64,000 nt of DNA from Psilocybe azurescens (Eukaryota > Basidiomycota > Agaricomycetes > Agaricales > Agrocybaceae), in NCBI GenBank assembly GCA_023853785.1, contig JAJIRX010000681.1, forward strand, positions 124,001 to 188,000, in the 5' to 3' direction. The stretch's first letter is position 1. Each line of letters begins with the position of its first letter. The position numbers and the translations under genes are program-made. The notes below the pieces were generated by a model that did not search any database, was not told where the DNA came from, and worked only from the letters and a program-made list of their open reading frames with translations. This document shows, piece after piece, positions 25,490 through 37,401 of the stretch.

Positions 25490-25762
25490 AACTTTACTTC
25501 CCTTCGTCGACACTCATTTTCCCCTATTGTCTCTTTCTTGGTTTTTATTCAAAGGAAACCATAGGACACTTTATAAAGAGTTTTGCTTTATAACCAGCTT
25601 TCCCGGCTAATACAGTTGTTAAGCCAGTGTTCCTTTGCCTCTAAGCTTCCGTGTGTCACATCAGAATTGAGCGGCAGTGTTGACGTATTTGGCAGGAGCT
25701 TCCAAAGTTACCCAGCACCCACATGTGACTGGACTTTTCTAAGTTCTTTCTATCCCGTCCAA

Positions 25763-26658
25763 ATGCATACTGCCTGCACACAACGTCTGGGCATATGCCG
25801 ACCTCGGATACCCTCGACGACACGTAGCTATGCCATTCAAGTCAAGGCTCCAAAACCGCTACAGGGAAAAACATTACCGCGAGTCTTCAAGGACAAGAAA
25901 GCTTTCCAGTATAACTGGTATTCAAGGATTCTCAAAGCTAATACTACCTCACCAATAATCATCCTTTACCACGACGACTTCACAGCGCAGAGGCTAAAGA
26001 AGCTTCCGCGGAGATATTGCAGTGGCAGCTCAGAAATTCCAACCTCCTACACTCTCACAGGGACCTTCATCTCTTCCTGCCACGACGTCTGGTTTACCCG
26101 AAGCTACATTAACGGTTGTGCGCACTGGGATATTCGGAGCTGCGCTAAGAGACCTTCCAGACGTTAACTTGGTTGAAGTTGAGCGTATGATCGACAATCA
26201 ATCCGGAAAATTTGCCGTCCTCTCCCTTCCATCTCTCCATCCCCACAACTAAATGCCATCCTCCGTGCCATGGACCGCAGTGTGCCCCATAAACCCCCAA
26301 AACAGAACAAGAGATCAAGCAAGAACTTGAAGAGAAGAACGCGGACCCCGCTCAACCAGGACGGAGGATGAAACGCGTGAGGCAAGTGCGGATACCGGAG
26401 CTGAAAGTGATGGGAGCTATCATCGAAAACCAAGTGTTCTTGCCAAACGACATCAAGGACGTGTCAAAACTACCAACACTGGATACTTTGAGGTCGCAAA
26501 TTGTGGGATTGCTCAGCGCTCCTGCTTCTCAACTGGCTGCAGTCTTGGCTGAGGCGAGCGGAGGTAGACTGGCGCGGACGCTGGAAGGCTTGAAGAAAGG
26601 GTTGGAGGATGACTCCACTGAAACATCATTAGATACTACTACTCCACCTTCATCATAG
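25763..26658 (+). CDS. mitochondrial large-subunit ribosomal protein uL10m
   Basis: Mitochondrial ribosome stalk-base protein. The ATG at 25763 starts MHTACTQRLGICRPRIP, a basic, Ser/Thr/Arg-rich probable import signal ending near TTRSYAIQVKAPK. The L10 domain covers RVFKDKKAFQYNWYSRIL, LYHDDFTAQRLKKL, IAVAAQKFQPPT, RTGIFGAALRDLPDVNL, FAVLSLPSLHPPQLNAILRA, and the C-terminal part IPELKVMGAIIENQVFLPND to GGRLARTLEGLKKGLEDD. Reading it needs three one-base offsets, all at short homopolymers: one C too many at 26006-26007, one C too few at 26241-26244 and one A too few at 26299-26302. With these noted, the protein is continuous and conserved on both sides of each. I therefore read them as sequence errors in a working gene, not decay. 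Confidence 0.85.
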
Positions 26659-26934
26659 AATGATAATCTCGAACCTGATTCCCAATTTAATTCGACCTAT
26701 TAGTTGTCCTTAACGACATTAGTCGGGAACATCATTTCCCTTGGAATCGATTTCTTTTTAGAATATGTGGCATTAGAATCCAGGACTTCAAACTGCGCGA
26801 TACAATAGCTTACAGAATTCTCGGCACTGTTTATGTTGAAATTCATGATGTTAAGCAGCCTCTTCGCTGTCGAAGTCGCGTCTGTGTCTTTACTGAATAA
26901 GGTAAGGCAACTTAGGGATGTGTAACAGAAGGTG

Positions 26935-29343
26935 ATGAGGTGTCACTTATTATTGTGACACCTCTATCCTCCTTATTCCAACAACCTCCAAAACGTCAAG
27001 GCGCCTGGAAGATGTTTGTTCAGTTTCTTTTGATAACCTCGGGGTGCTAATGCGATAAAATTCTGCTTTAGGGACGAAGACGATGAATTTCTGTACGGCG
27101 AAAAGTCTCAGGCTTATTCCGAACCGGCACCATCTGGTAAGGCGCTTCAGCTGGGCACATTTGTTTTCCATTCAAATGTATGGCGATGGTCGTTGCCGAT
27201 GCGCGGGCATTGCTTTACTCCCTTCAATACCTTTCTCTTGTCGTTCTATTGTTTCTCAAACTGTGTGGAATAACAAGATTTTGACATCTGTGCTTACCAA
27301 AACGCGTGAACTATTTTAGAGCCCAAACCGTGAGTCTAGTTGTTGTTTGTCGCGAAGTTCAACCTTAATGAAATGGCGATTCGTTAGTACGCCTCTAGAA
27401 CATGAACAAGTATCTAATGGCCTCGCGAGCTTTCTTGAAAGTGAGGCCGAAGCTGAGGAAACCCTCCTGGACCATCCGAAGAACAACGAGCCGACGAAGA
27501 GGAGGATGAAGATGAAGTAGACTTGGGAGATGACAGCGAAGATGTTAGTGTACTTTGTCTTCTGGCAATTATTACTCATGTGTGTCTTAGGATATTGAAA
27601 TTATCATGGAACCCGTCGCTCGGTCCCTCGACTTCCGGTGAGTTGTGTTTTCTGTAAGAACTACGCAAAGACTCATTAAACACTCCTGGAAGGAGCCAAA
27701 ACAAACCGTCTACCGCTCGAACGACCTCATCATCAACACCTGGGCCTCCGAAAGGTAACAACAAATTAAATCACGCAAATAGTCAGTGCTAATCACCATC
27801 ATGCAGCACCCCAGCCATTATCGACGACCGAGTATACGCCCTTACAAAGAGGCGGTCCTCAACCTCCAGTGGCTCCTTCTCAAAGCCAAACTGAAACAAC
27901 TTACACAGGGACTACACCAGCCCCTGCCGCCACACCTGCGCAGGCACATGCATCGTCCGTACCACCATCTGCACCACCCTCAGAACCGCAAAATGTCACT
28001 GTTGATGACGGTATCGACACCTCGACACTTCCAGTTGCACATGCCCCACCTTCCCATCCTCCTATAGAGCCAGAAGCCACTGCGGTATTTGATGGTCGCT
28101 CTATATTGGACATGGACCTCAATGCACTGGCAGACAAACCATGGAGACGCCCTGGCTCTGATATAAGCGACTGGTTCAATTACGGTTTCGACGAATTGAC
28201 TTGGGAGGCATACTGTTATCGACGCCGTGACCTCGGAGATTTGTCCAATGTGCTGAAAACGAATGTTATTGTAAGATTTTCTGCCCAGAAACGCCTCGAC
28301 TGTGCACTGATTTTATTTTCTTCTGCTATTCCGTGTAGGGCTTCTCCGCTATGCCTGAAGACCAGCTCATTGCGCTTCCTCCAGAGGTGCGGACGATGGT
28401 CATGACAGGCGCCAATGCAATGATGAACAACGCTGGCCCGAACGCTAACATGATGCCAATGATGGATATGTCTGGTATGATGGGTCCAATGGGCATGGGT
28501 ATGAACGGAGACATGGGTATGGGTGGTCCAATGATGCAAGGCATGATGTCGGACGGTGGTCAAGGGCAGCAAGGTGTTGGCGTAGGTGTCTTGCCGACCA
28601 ATGCTACATCAGAGCAAGTCAACGGGGTTGGTATGATGCAGGATGCCTTCAATCCAGGCGCTAGTGGGATGATGAACATGGGTATGGGTGGTGAATACAT
28701 GCAGGTTCGTTATTCCTTCTGCCAGTCATTATGTGCACTGACAATGTTCACTCTTTCTTCTAGGAACAAAACCCGATGGTACAGCAAATATACCCGGTAA
28801 TGGAACAACAAAATGTCGCGCCCGTGTCCAGTGGCCGAGGAACGCCTATTCCATTCCGCGGTCGTGGCGCACCTGGTTTAGGAGGGCGTGGAAGAGGATT
28901 TCAAACTAGAGGACGTGGGAGAGGAATGCCCTACGGAGGCGATGGTACGTACAACTACCTGAGGCAAAACATAATGTAGAATTAATAATCTTCGCTCTTG
29001 TTTGTTTCGTGTCGTTGCAGCGCCAACCCCCGTACCAGTGCGACCTGCGTCGCCGCTGCCGCCAGGCGTACCCACCGGGCCGCGGAACCAGAACAAATAC
29101 AAAGATCGTGACGGGAACGCGCCCGCGGTCGATGGCCTGGACTACGGAGGCGGCAAAGAAGGAGGTATGAGTCGGAGGACACCTAGCGGAGAGCCCGAAG
29201 AGCGGATATCTAGCCGGTATGCATGGACTTTTGGCTCCCCTTATTATGAATTGATGAAATGAACTGCTGATTTATCTTTTGAAAGCAGGAAACGAAGAAG
29301 TTCGCCCGGTCTAGACGACATTCGTAGTTCGAAGCGTCGCTGA
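26935..29343 (+). CDS. FIP1: FIP1, subunit of the pre-mRNA cleavage and polyadenylation factor
   Basis: Tethers poly(A) polymerase to the 3'-end processing complex in the nucleus. The start is uncertain: an ATGAG exon at 26935-26939 joined to 27072 gives MRDEDDEFLYGEKSQAYSE. The acidic N-terminus continues with EHEQVSNGLASFLESEAE and EEEDEDEVDLGDDSED. A Pro/Thr-rich linker follows. The diagnostic Fip1 motif ALADKPWRRPGSDISDWFNY, then GFDELTWEAYCYRRRD, is at 28120-28230. Downstream is a Met/Gly-rich region (28400-28700), an RGG-type region (about 28840-28930) and a basic tail RRSSPGLDDIRSSKRR, with the stop at 29341-29343. One base appears missing in the A-run 27459-27461; the frame before and after is conserved. 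The Arg/Gly-rich tail probably binds RNA. Confidence 0.92.
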
Positions 29344-29601
29344 AAGCCTGATTTGAAGGGTTTATTTCTATTCGTTTGACATCCTTGTACCTATATATGT
29401 GCAAAATACACCACTTAATTCAAGACACCTGGCGAAAGCTGTTCGAAACAAGTTCGATTGACAAAAATAAAATTCCTCGTATCAAACAAAAGAGATGTTT
29501 CCAAATAATACTGATAGCATGAACAGTTACGAAATAATAAATAATAAAATTAGTAGTAAGTAGGGGAGCAAGGAGGGTAGACTTTGTTTGGACGATTCCG
29601 G
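29344..29601. other. convergent 3' flanks of FIP1 and the ING gene
   Basis: Short AT-rich tail-to-tail interval. No gene is visible. Confidence 0.5.
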
Positions 29602-31121
29602 TCAACCTTTTGCAGCAACTCTGTTACCGCCCGCCCGCCGTTTTCCGCCTCGTACAGGTTTCTTGCCAGATTTTCTGTTCTTGCAGCTATCACAGAACCA
29701 GCGACCATCAGGGGGGTACCGTAAGACCGATACAAGCGAGATGGAACTATATTTAACGAGCATAAAAGGATTAGTGATTAAATAGACTGTCAGAGCGAGA
29801 TAGATAGACTGACCCATTCTTTCTCACACCCTTTAGCATCACATGCGATCATCTCGCCGTAACTGACCCTATCACAGAAACAATATGTCTTATTATCGTC
29901 TGCTTCTCCATCCACATCGCCTGCATCTGTTCGTTCGCCATTACTGTTGGCGATGACGGCCACGCTAGCGGCATTTGAGTGGATGGATGCGCTGCGAGCG
30001 ACAGGCATGCCGGGACCTTCGAGTTGTTGTGCGCCGGGGATACTCCAATCTTGCGCACCGGGAATGTTATGAGGGGAGGCCATGGACATCGTAGCCGTTT
30101 GCTCCATGACCAGCGCCGTTTCCATTCTGGTAAGGTAAAGGAAGGGATGGATGGGATGCGGAGGGAGGTATGCTGTAGGTGTCGGCTGCGGCGCCGCGCC
30201 GCGATCCGTTGGTGTGGGCATTGGAAGGGTCTGGGGGTTGGCATAGACCTCATTAGCAAGCGGAGTAGGATTCCTATTATGGTTATTGGCACCTGCGCGA
30301 GCACGTTTGTTGTTTGCAGTACCGTTGCCTGTGCGGGCGTTGGGGCCATTGCGAGAGTTGGTAGGAGCAATTGGAGGCGCTGGATGGTTGGTGACGGACA
30401 CGAGTGATTCTGAAGGGGAGATGGCACGCTCGTTCCTGTAGAACAGTGATTAGAAACCAACCATACAAAAAATGGAAATGTGTGTGTGTGTGTGCACGGA
30501 CTTTTTGGTTCTGGCATTATTTCTCGACCTAGCAGCGCCGTCTGCGTTTGCAGCCTTCTTCGGCGTACGTGAGGGCCCAACATCAACATCGTCATCCCTG
30601 TGCACCTTCCTTCTCTTTGCAGGACTGGGATCCGGGTTGGTCATGATAGAGCCCAACACACCTCTCCTGCGCCTGCCGGTCTCGGTTGTAGCCGTAGGCA
30701 TGTATGAGCGTTCGGAGACGTGGGGATATACAGTGGTCCTGTCCATGACTGAGGCGTCGAAAGCGGGGATGTGGTCTGCGAGTTGTCTTAGATGGGTGGA
30801 GTGGCCTTTGAGATTGTCAGCAGCCTGACATGCGACGCGAATCTTGTCCTCGCCGCCGAGCTTGAGCCGCTGAGCCTCCTCTGCAATCTCTGTAAGCAGC
30901 CAAAGCTTGTCCTGCTTTGAGGCCTTGCCGTTCTCGATCATGGCAGTGAGATTCTGGATCTTGGTGGTTATGGAGAAGACGGAGGAGGAGAGGACGGCAT
31001 CGAGTTCGCGGAGGTCAGCGAAGTTGCGAGAGAGGTCGATGGGGAGTGCGTCGAGGGTGTGAGTGTACTCTGAGAGGAGGGACAGTGTGTAGGGCGTGTC
31101 GAGGACCGAGTCTGCAGCCAT
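29602..31121 (-). CDS. ING-family chromatin reader with PHD finger (Yng2/Pho23-like)
   Basis: Subunit of a histone acetyltransferase or deacetylase complex that reads H3K4 methylation. The ATG at 31119-31121 starts MAADSVLDTPYTLSLLSEYT. The ING N-terminal helical domain follows (HTLDALPIDLSRNFADLREL to QAADNLKGHSTHLRQLADHI). A long disordered Asn/Pro/Arg-rich linker comes next, then the PHD finger: YCFCDRVSYGEMIACDAKGC (about 29870-29900), CEKEW, an intron, FHLACIGLTVPP and DGRWFCDSC. All Cys4-His-Cys3 ligands are present. The C-terminus is very basic (KNRKSGKKPVRGGKRRAGGN). One base too many in the run 29711-29716 separates FHLACIGLTVP from DGRWFC. Which complex (NuA4, Rpd3 or SAGA-like) cannot be decided from the sequence. 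Confidence 0.9.
30480..30494. repeat. short (GT)n microsatellite
   Basis: Seven GT units in a row, lying beside an exon border in the linker part of the ING gene. It is probably inside an intron on the minus strand, where it reads as CA repeats. Confidence 0.8.
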
Positions 31122-31432
31122 GGCTGGTCCAGTTTTGGTGGGGTGCCATAATGATAGAGAGTCAAGGAGAGAAAACCAAGATCACATGCCCTTTCAGTTC
31201 TCAAAATAGACTTTCGCCCTCAATCTGGGCATTGTGTAAATTCAGTCACTATGGATAGTACGGATACATATGGTTGGTCTATGCGATGCTGTGTGCTATG
31301 GTATAATGCAATAAGAATAGAAAAGGAACGTGTGTTGTTGCAAATGAGAGTGAGTGTTCATGGCCTATTCATAAGTATAAGGGAGGCGGTGATCATCATG
31401 TCTTGTGTCATGTTATAGCGAGAAGAATCGCT

Positions 31433-31621
31433 TCAGCGAAGTTTTTCTCCTTGAGTTGCCGAATTTTTGTTCCCCAGCAATCCAGAGGCGAACAGCGAGT
31501 ACATGTTGTGGGTGTCTCGCGGGTTCTGGCCCTGCAGTCCTATGAACGCATTGGGTGATGTCGATCCCGTAGGGAAGAATCCAGAGGTGGGTGATGGTGG
31601 TGGGGAAAGGTAGGACGGCAT
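31433..31621 (-). CDS. small hypothetical protein, 62 residues, doubtful
   Basis: Begins MPSYLSPPPSPTSGFFPTGS and ends SATQGEKLR. The start context is CCGCCATGCC. A TATATATAA box lies on the same strand at 31644-31652. It is only about 24 bp from the ATG, so transcription may begin at or after this ATG, and a downstream Met is possible. The phrase QGQNPRDTHNMYSLFASGLL looks protein-like, but I recognise no family. It is located between the ING gene and cytochrome b5 reductase. Confidence 0.3.
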   Translation of the reverse strand: MPSYLSPPPSPTSGFFPTGSTSPNAFIGLQGQNPRDTHNMYSLFASGLLGNKNSATQGEKLR

Positions 31622-31652
31622 GGCGGCAGGCGGGTAGATGGGGTATATATAA

Positions 31653-33068
31653 GCCGGTGTGGTGTATGATGTAGGTTAAATTGACGCGACGCGACGCGAA
31701 GGGAGAGTCGTGGTGCGGTGGTGGTGAATTGACGCCGACAACAGCAAAGTCGTCAAACAATCAGGGACTGACGCAGTAAATCTCGATGGGTTAACCGAAG
31801 GTTATTGGTCACTCGATGTCGTGTAAGTAGTATTGTTCTCCAAGTCGAGGGAACAGTGAAGAGGCGCCTGTACCAGATCAATGATGCGGCTGGGATGTCG
31901 AATATGCCATTGTTCGCCCAGTTTATATGCAACCCTCCTCCAACCCAACCACCTTCTGGAGGACAAGGTAGTGTCTTGTTTTAGCTTTCCCCTTGTCCCT
32001 ATCCGGAAAGAAGCCCCTAATATTCCCATCAATGCCCATCACCTGCCGATACTTACCTGTTTAGGTACAAGGTATTTGGTACTAATACAAACGTCTTTAA
32101 TCGACCCGTGTCTTGGCTAAAAGCTCTGAAGTGTTTGGACGGTATAATTATCGTTCGTATTTCTCTATCGACCTCCTTCTCAGTTCGATTATGGCTCAGT
32201 TCGTATATCCATACAACCAGGAGGCAGTTGGAACTCACCAATCATGCGGTGTGCTTGCCCATCACCGCTTGCCGTTCTTGTTTTCTACAAGGTCGTCAGC
32301 ACCTTTAGCGGTAGGCAAATACTGCCAAAAAAATAAGGCGTATCCATATCTTCGAACAAAAGAATGTCTCTCTTCAAGTATAAGATTTCTTGCATGCAAG
32401 TTGGAATACGCCAGAAACACCTTGACAACACCTTCAAATTCTTATTCTTGCAGTCACTGCCCGTTCATTATCGACAGGTATCGACGTGCGGTCTTGAGGC
32501 GGGTAACCGTCGCGGTATAGGCATTCATATTGAAGGAAGGTGAGTGCCAACAACAAGGACTTTATAAACAACTCGAAGTACCTGGATAATCCTTCATGTT
32601 TGTGTTCTGCCTCTTTCTGCAGCAACATCTATAGCAAGATGAAAGCAGAAAAAATTGCATACTAGATACTACATCGACCATCTTCCTCTTGCACAATGAT
32701 ATGTTGATTGGTGGAATTCAACCATCTTTAAGCGTCCAAAGATTGGTTGGGGGTCTAATACGCTGGCCAGTGCACTGATGCGACTCTTAACGCTCATTCT
32801 TTCATAGATTCCAAAGTCACATTCCAAACATAATGAGAACAGGTTTCTTTGATGCCGTGGAGGTCGTGGTGTGATGGTAAGTAATTGGTATTCAAAATCT
32901 ACACAGCAACGGTGGAGTATATATCCGCAGTCCACGAGGTGATAGACCGATCTTGGTTCAATTAAAGCACAATCTGTGAAGCGTCTACGCCGTGTATATT
33001 ACAATCGATTAGAATTTGAAAACCTAATCAAGGAAACGATTAGCCGGAGATTCAGCAAAACAGAGTAG
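31653..33068. other. gene-poor interval
   Basis: About 1.4 kb with no recognised protein. A pyrimidine-rich leader before an ATG at about 32191 (plus strand, MAQFVYPYNQEAVGTHQSCG) has promoter-like looks, but I could not build a chain of exons from it. The rest looks non-coding. Confidence 0.4.
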
Positions 33069-34368
33069 TCAGCGGAAGAGTGTTACCTGGTCTTCCGAAT
33101 ATCCGAGTTCCTTGAGGACTCCTCCAATCTCGCCTTGCTTCATGCCAGCTTTCTTTCCAGCAAGGGAAGCAACTTGTCCAGGAGGACCTATAGATGAAAA
33201 TGTTAAAACATCTAGCTCCAGATGACAAAAGGTAGAGCTTACCGCAAATGAAAACTTTAACTTTGTCTTTGAGGTCAGCTGGACCGACATGTTGCTTAAT
33301 GACGTCAGCGTTGATGTAACCGACAGGTCCCTTCCAGCCTTCGGTTGGGTTGTCGACAAGGTATACGGCGTCAAAGGTATCGGGGTATTTCTTCTTCAAA
33401 GGCGTCGAATTCTTCACGGAGGAGGATATCCTTTTCGGTGACATTGGAATAGATGAGTTTGAATTTGGTCTTGTTGTTCTTGTCGGACAGAGCATGCGTA
33501 ATTAGTTGGTAGAGAGGGGTGCTGCGGATGAAAAGTATAAGTATGTTGGATGAAGACGAGAAAAAATTCACGCACATTCCACTGCCTCCACCGATAAGTG
33601 CGACTTGATCAAACTCGTTTGCTAATAGAGAATATGAGCAGATACGCGGACAGGACCTACACTGGACAAACCTTTGTAAGGGAACTTGACGATAGGTCCT
33701 TTGATAGAAAGGAGTATCTCCTTCCTGTACATTACAAAAACTATAAGAAAAGTCCGAACTTGTTTACGACAAAATATTAACCTTGAGGTCAAATATATGT
33801 TTCGACATATTTCCATTTTCGTAGCGTTTTATGAGGAGGGTAAGCTGGCCTGGCGTATCCGGAGGAGATACCGGGGTATAAGGACGGATGATGGGTTTCC
33901 CCTTATCGTCATTAAGAGCATCAGGGGCAGAGGCCTTTACGACGAGACAAGATGCGACTGGAATGAGAGAGGCCTCATCGTTGGGCAACTCGAATACAAA
34001 ACTGTAGATTGAGTTAGCGGGAAGAGCCGGGAAAATGGAAGATGCGGGGGTACCTAGACGAGTTGTGGTTGTATGGAATAACCTTTTTCAGCTTGAAGTC
34101 GATAAAGTTCTGGGGGTCAAGAGGGCTCTTCTCTTGCTTTGGTTTAACAGGGGATTGGCTGTCTAAGTACCAGTAGGCAGCCCCAGCGGCCACACCGGTA
34201 GTGAGAAGAATGAGAGGGAGATTACTTTTTGATGGAGCAGCAGTAGTTGCATAGGCACGACGGCCTGCAAGCTGATGAGATGGGATGAGAATTAACGTTG
34301 AAACATTGAAGAATTAGCGAATGACGTACGGTGACAGAACGAGCAAGTGAGGTTCTTAAAAATGACAT
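33069..34368 (-). CDS. MCR1: mitochondrial NADH-cytochrome b5 reductase
   Basis: FAD enzyme passing electrons from NADH to cytochrome b5, acting in the mitochondrial outer membrane or intermembrane space. The ATG at 34366-34368 starts MSFLRTSLARSVT, and after an intron LAGRRAYATTAAPSKSNLP, a basic presequence. A membrane helix follows (LPLILLTTGVAAGAAYWYLD). The ferredoxin-reductase FAD domain shows IIRPYTPVSPPDTPGQLTLL (RxYTP motif) and GPIVKFPYK. The NADH domain has QVALIGGGSGMTPLYQLI and later VKVFICGPPGQVASLAGKKA. It ends LKELGYSEDQVTLFR. One T too many (A-run 33398-33400 on the plus strand) separates REEFDA from KKKYPDTFDAVYLVDNPTEG. The order of motifs is complete. Confidence 0.93.
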
Positions 34369-34769
34369 GGTCAGCGGAGGAACTGGACAAAGCGGTGCGT
34401 GATCCCTCTTTCGGTTGATTTTCCCACACTAGTCCCTTACTACGTCATAGACAAGGCCCTAGCTCCCCCTCCAAAAAACGACTGAAAATTAGCTCAAATA
34501 ATCACCAGAAGGGCCGCAGACTGATAAAGACACTCAGATGATGCACAAGACGTACTAGAGACTCTTTAAATTTGGAGAGCCAGTAATGTTCGATTGTTGA
34601 ATAAATTGCGAGACAATTGTGTTTCTTTGGCAGTCCGGCGAGTCTGAATTTGTCACAGGATACTACATTACCTCAAAAGCGATCCTCTTTTCGTACTTAC
34701 CCACTTCCACCGTCCACCTACTTTCCATCCCATCTTCCCATCTTCTCCACTTATATCCACTCCACATAC

Positions 34770-36553
<1,784 letters not shown>

Positions 36554-37401
36554 AGTGAATCGTGCTACACTGCAGCCCATGCATTCTTTGTCTTTTGATA
36601 TCTTCATTTCAATTCTTCTGTGTAATATGTTGGCTCTGCTTCTCATCTTGGACAAGTTTTTCTATTTTTCTTGTTTAGAATCGGTATCGCCTATGTTCTT
36701 TCTTCACTTATTCACGTTCTTTCCAGCCCTTCATATATCATCCATCTCCACTACCTCTTTACCCATCCGGGTTGGAACCAAAAAATCCAGCCGGACCAAA
36801 TGAAACCACCCAAGCCACTTTAATGGTATTGTACCATGCTGCTCATTCCCTGGTCACATCCAATATTTAAATTTTACCCCTCCTTTCCTTTTCGGATCTG
36901 ATTCGAAATTCAATTTCTTCGTGAATGGTATAGCTTTGTAATGTGTGTTGGGTCTGCGACCTGATCCCAATATACACGATATGGGTGGAAGATAATCTAT
37001 TTTTTTACCATTATCCTATCTTTTTGAAATATGTTTTAATTACATTGGAATTCAGAATCTGACAATGCCTGTTATGCATGTCGAAGGGTAATACTTAGCA
37101 AGGCAGTGAGAGTACAACGCGAAGTTACGAGGCAATTACGAGGGGTTATTTTTGGCATGCGCCTAATTATGCCTACATTGTCACATCTGCTACAACGTGA
37201 CGTTCTACAAGTTCACAATTCTACTCCCCTATACAGTGCAACCAAGCATATTGGATTTTTCAGCTAAGCTTACCGCAAGGAATTCACGTCCCACTATTTA
37301 ACGGCTTCTGGTCTTTTACAACGCTCTTTCGTCGGAGTGCTGTTGTTAATTTCAGCCTGATCGTGCTGCGTGCGAAACACACCACACTTATTTCGAACAT
37401 T
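36554..37401. other. intergenic, HOG1 3' end and DNMT1 5' flank
   Basis: About 850 bp between two plus-strand genes. AT-rich 3'-UTR-like sequence comes first, then the DNMT1 promoter. No conserved open frame. Confidence 0.5.

Noticed and set aside
25763..26658. uL10m as a pseudogene because of three frame breaks
   Set aside because: All three are one-base changes at short runs, flanking protein is conserved throughout, and the same kind of break is present in essential genes nearby.
28351..28800. Independent 149-codon Met-rich protein
   Set aside because: It is an exon of FIP1 joined by normal splice sites on both sides.
32113..32520. 135-codon plus-strand open frame
   Set aside because: It begins at TTG, has no recognisable domain and irregular composition. 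A later ATG (about 32191) is noted in the interval entry but not called as a gene.
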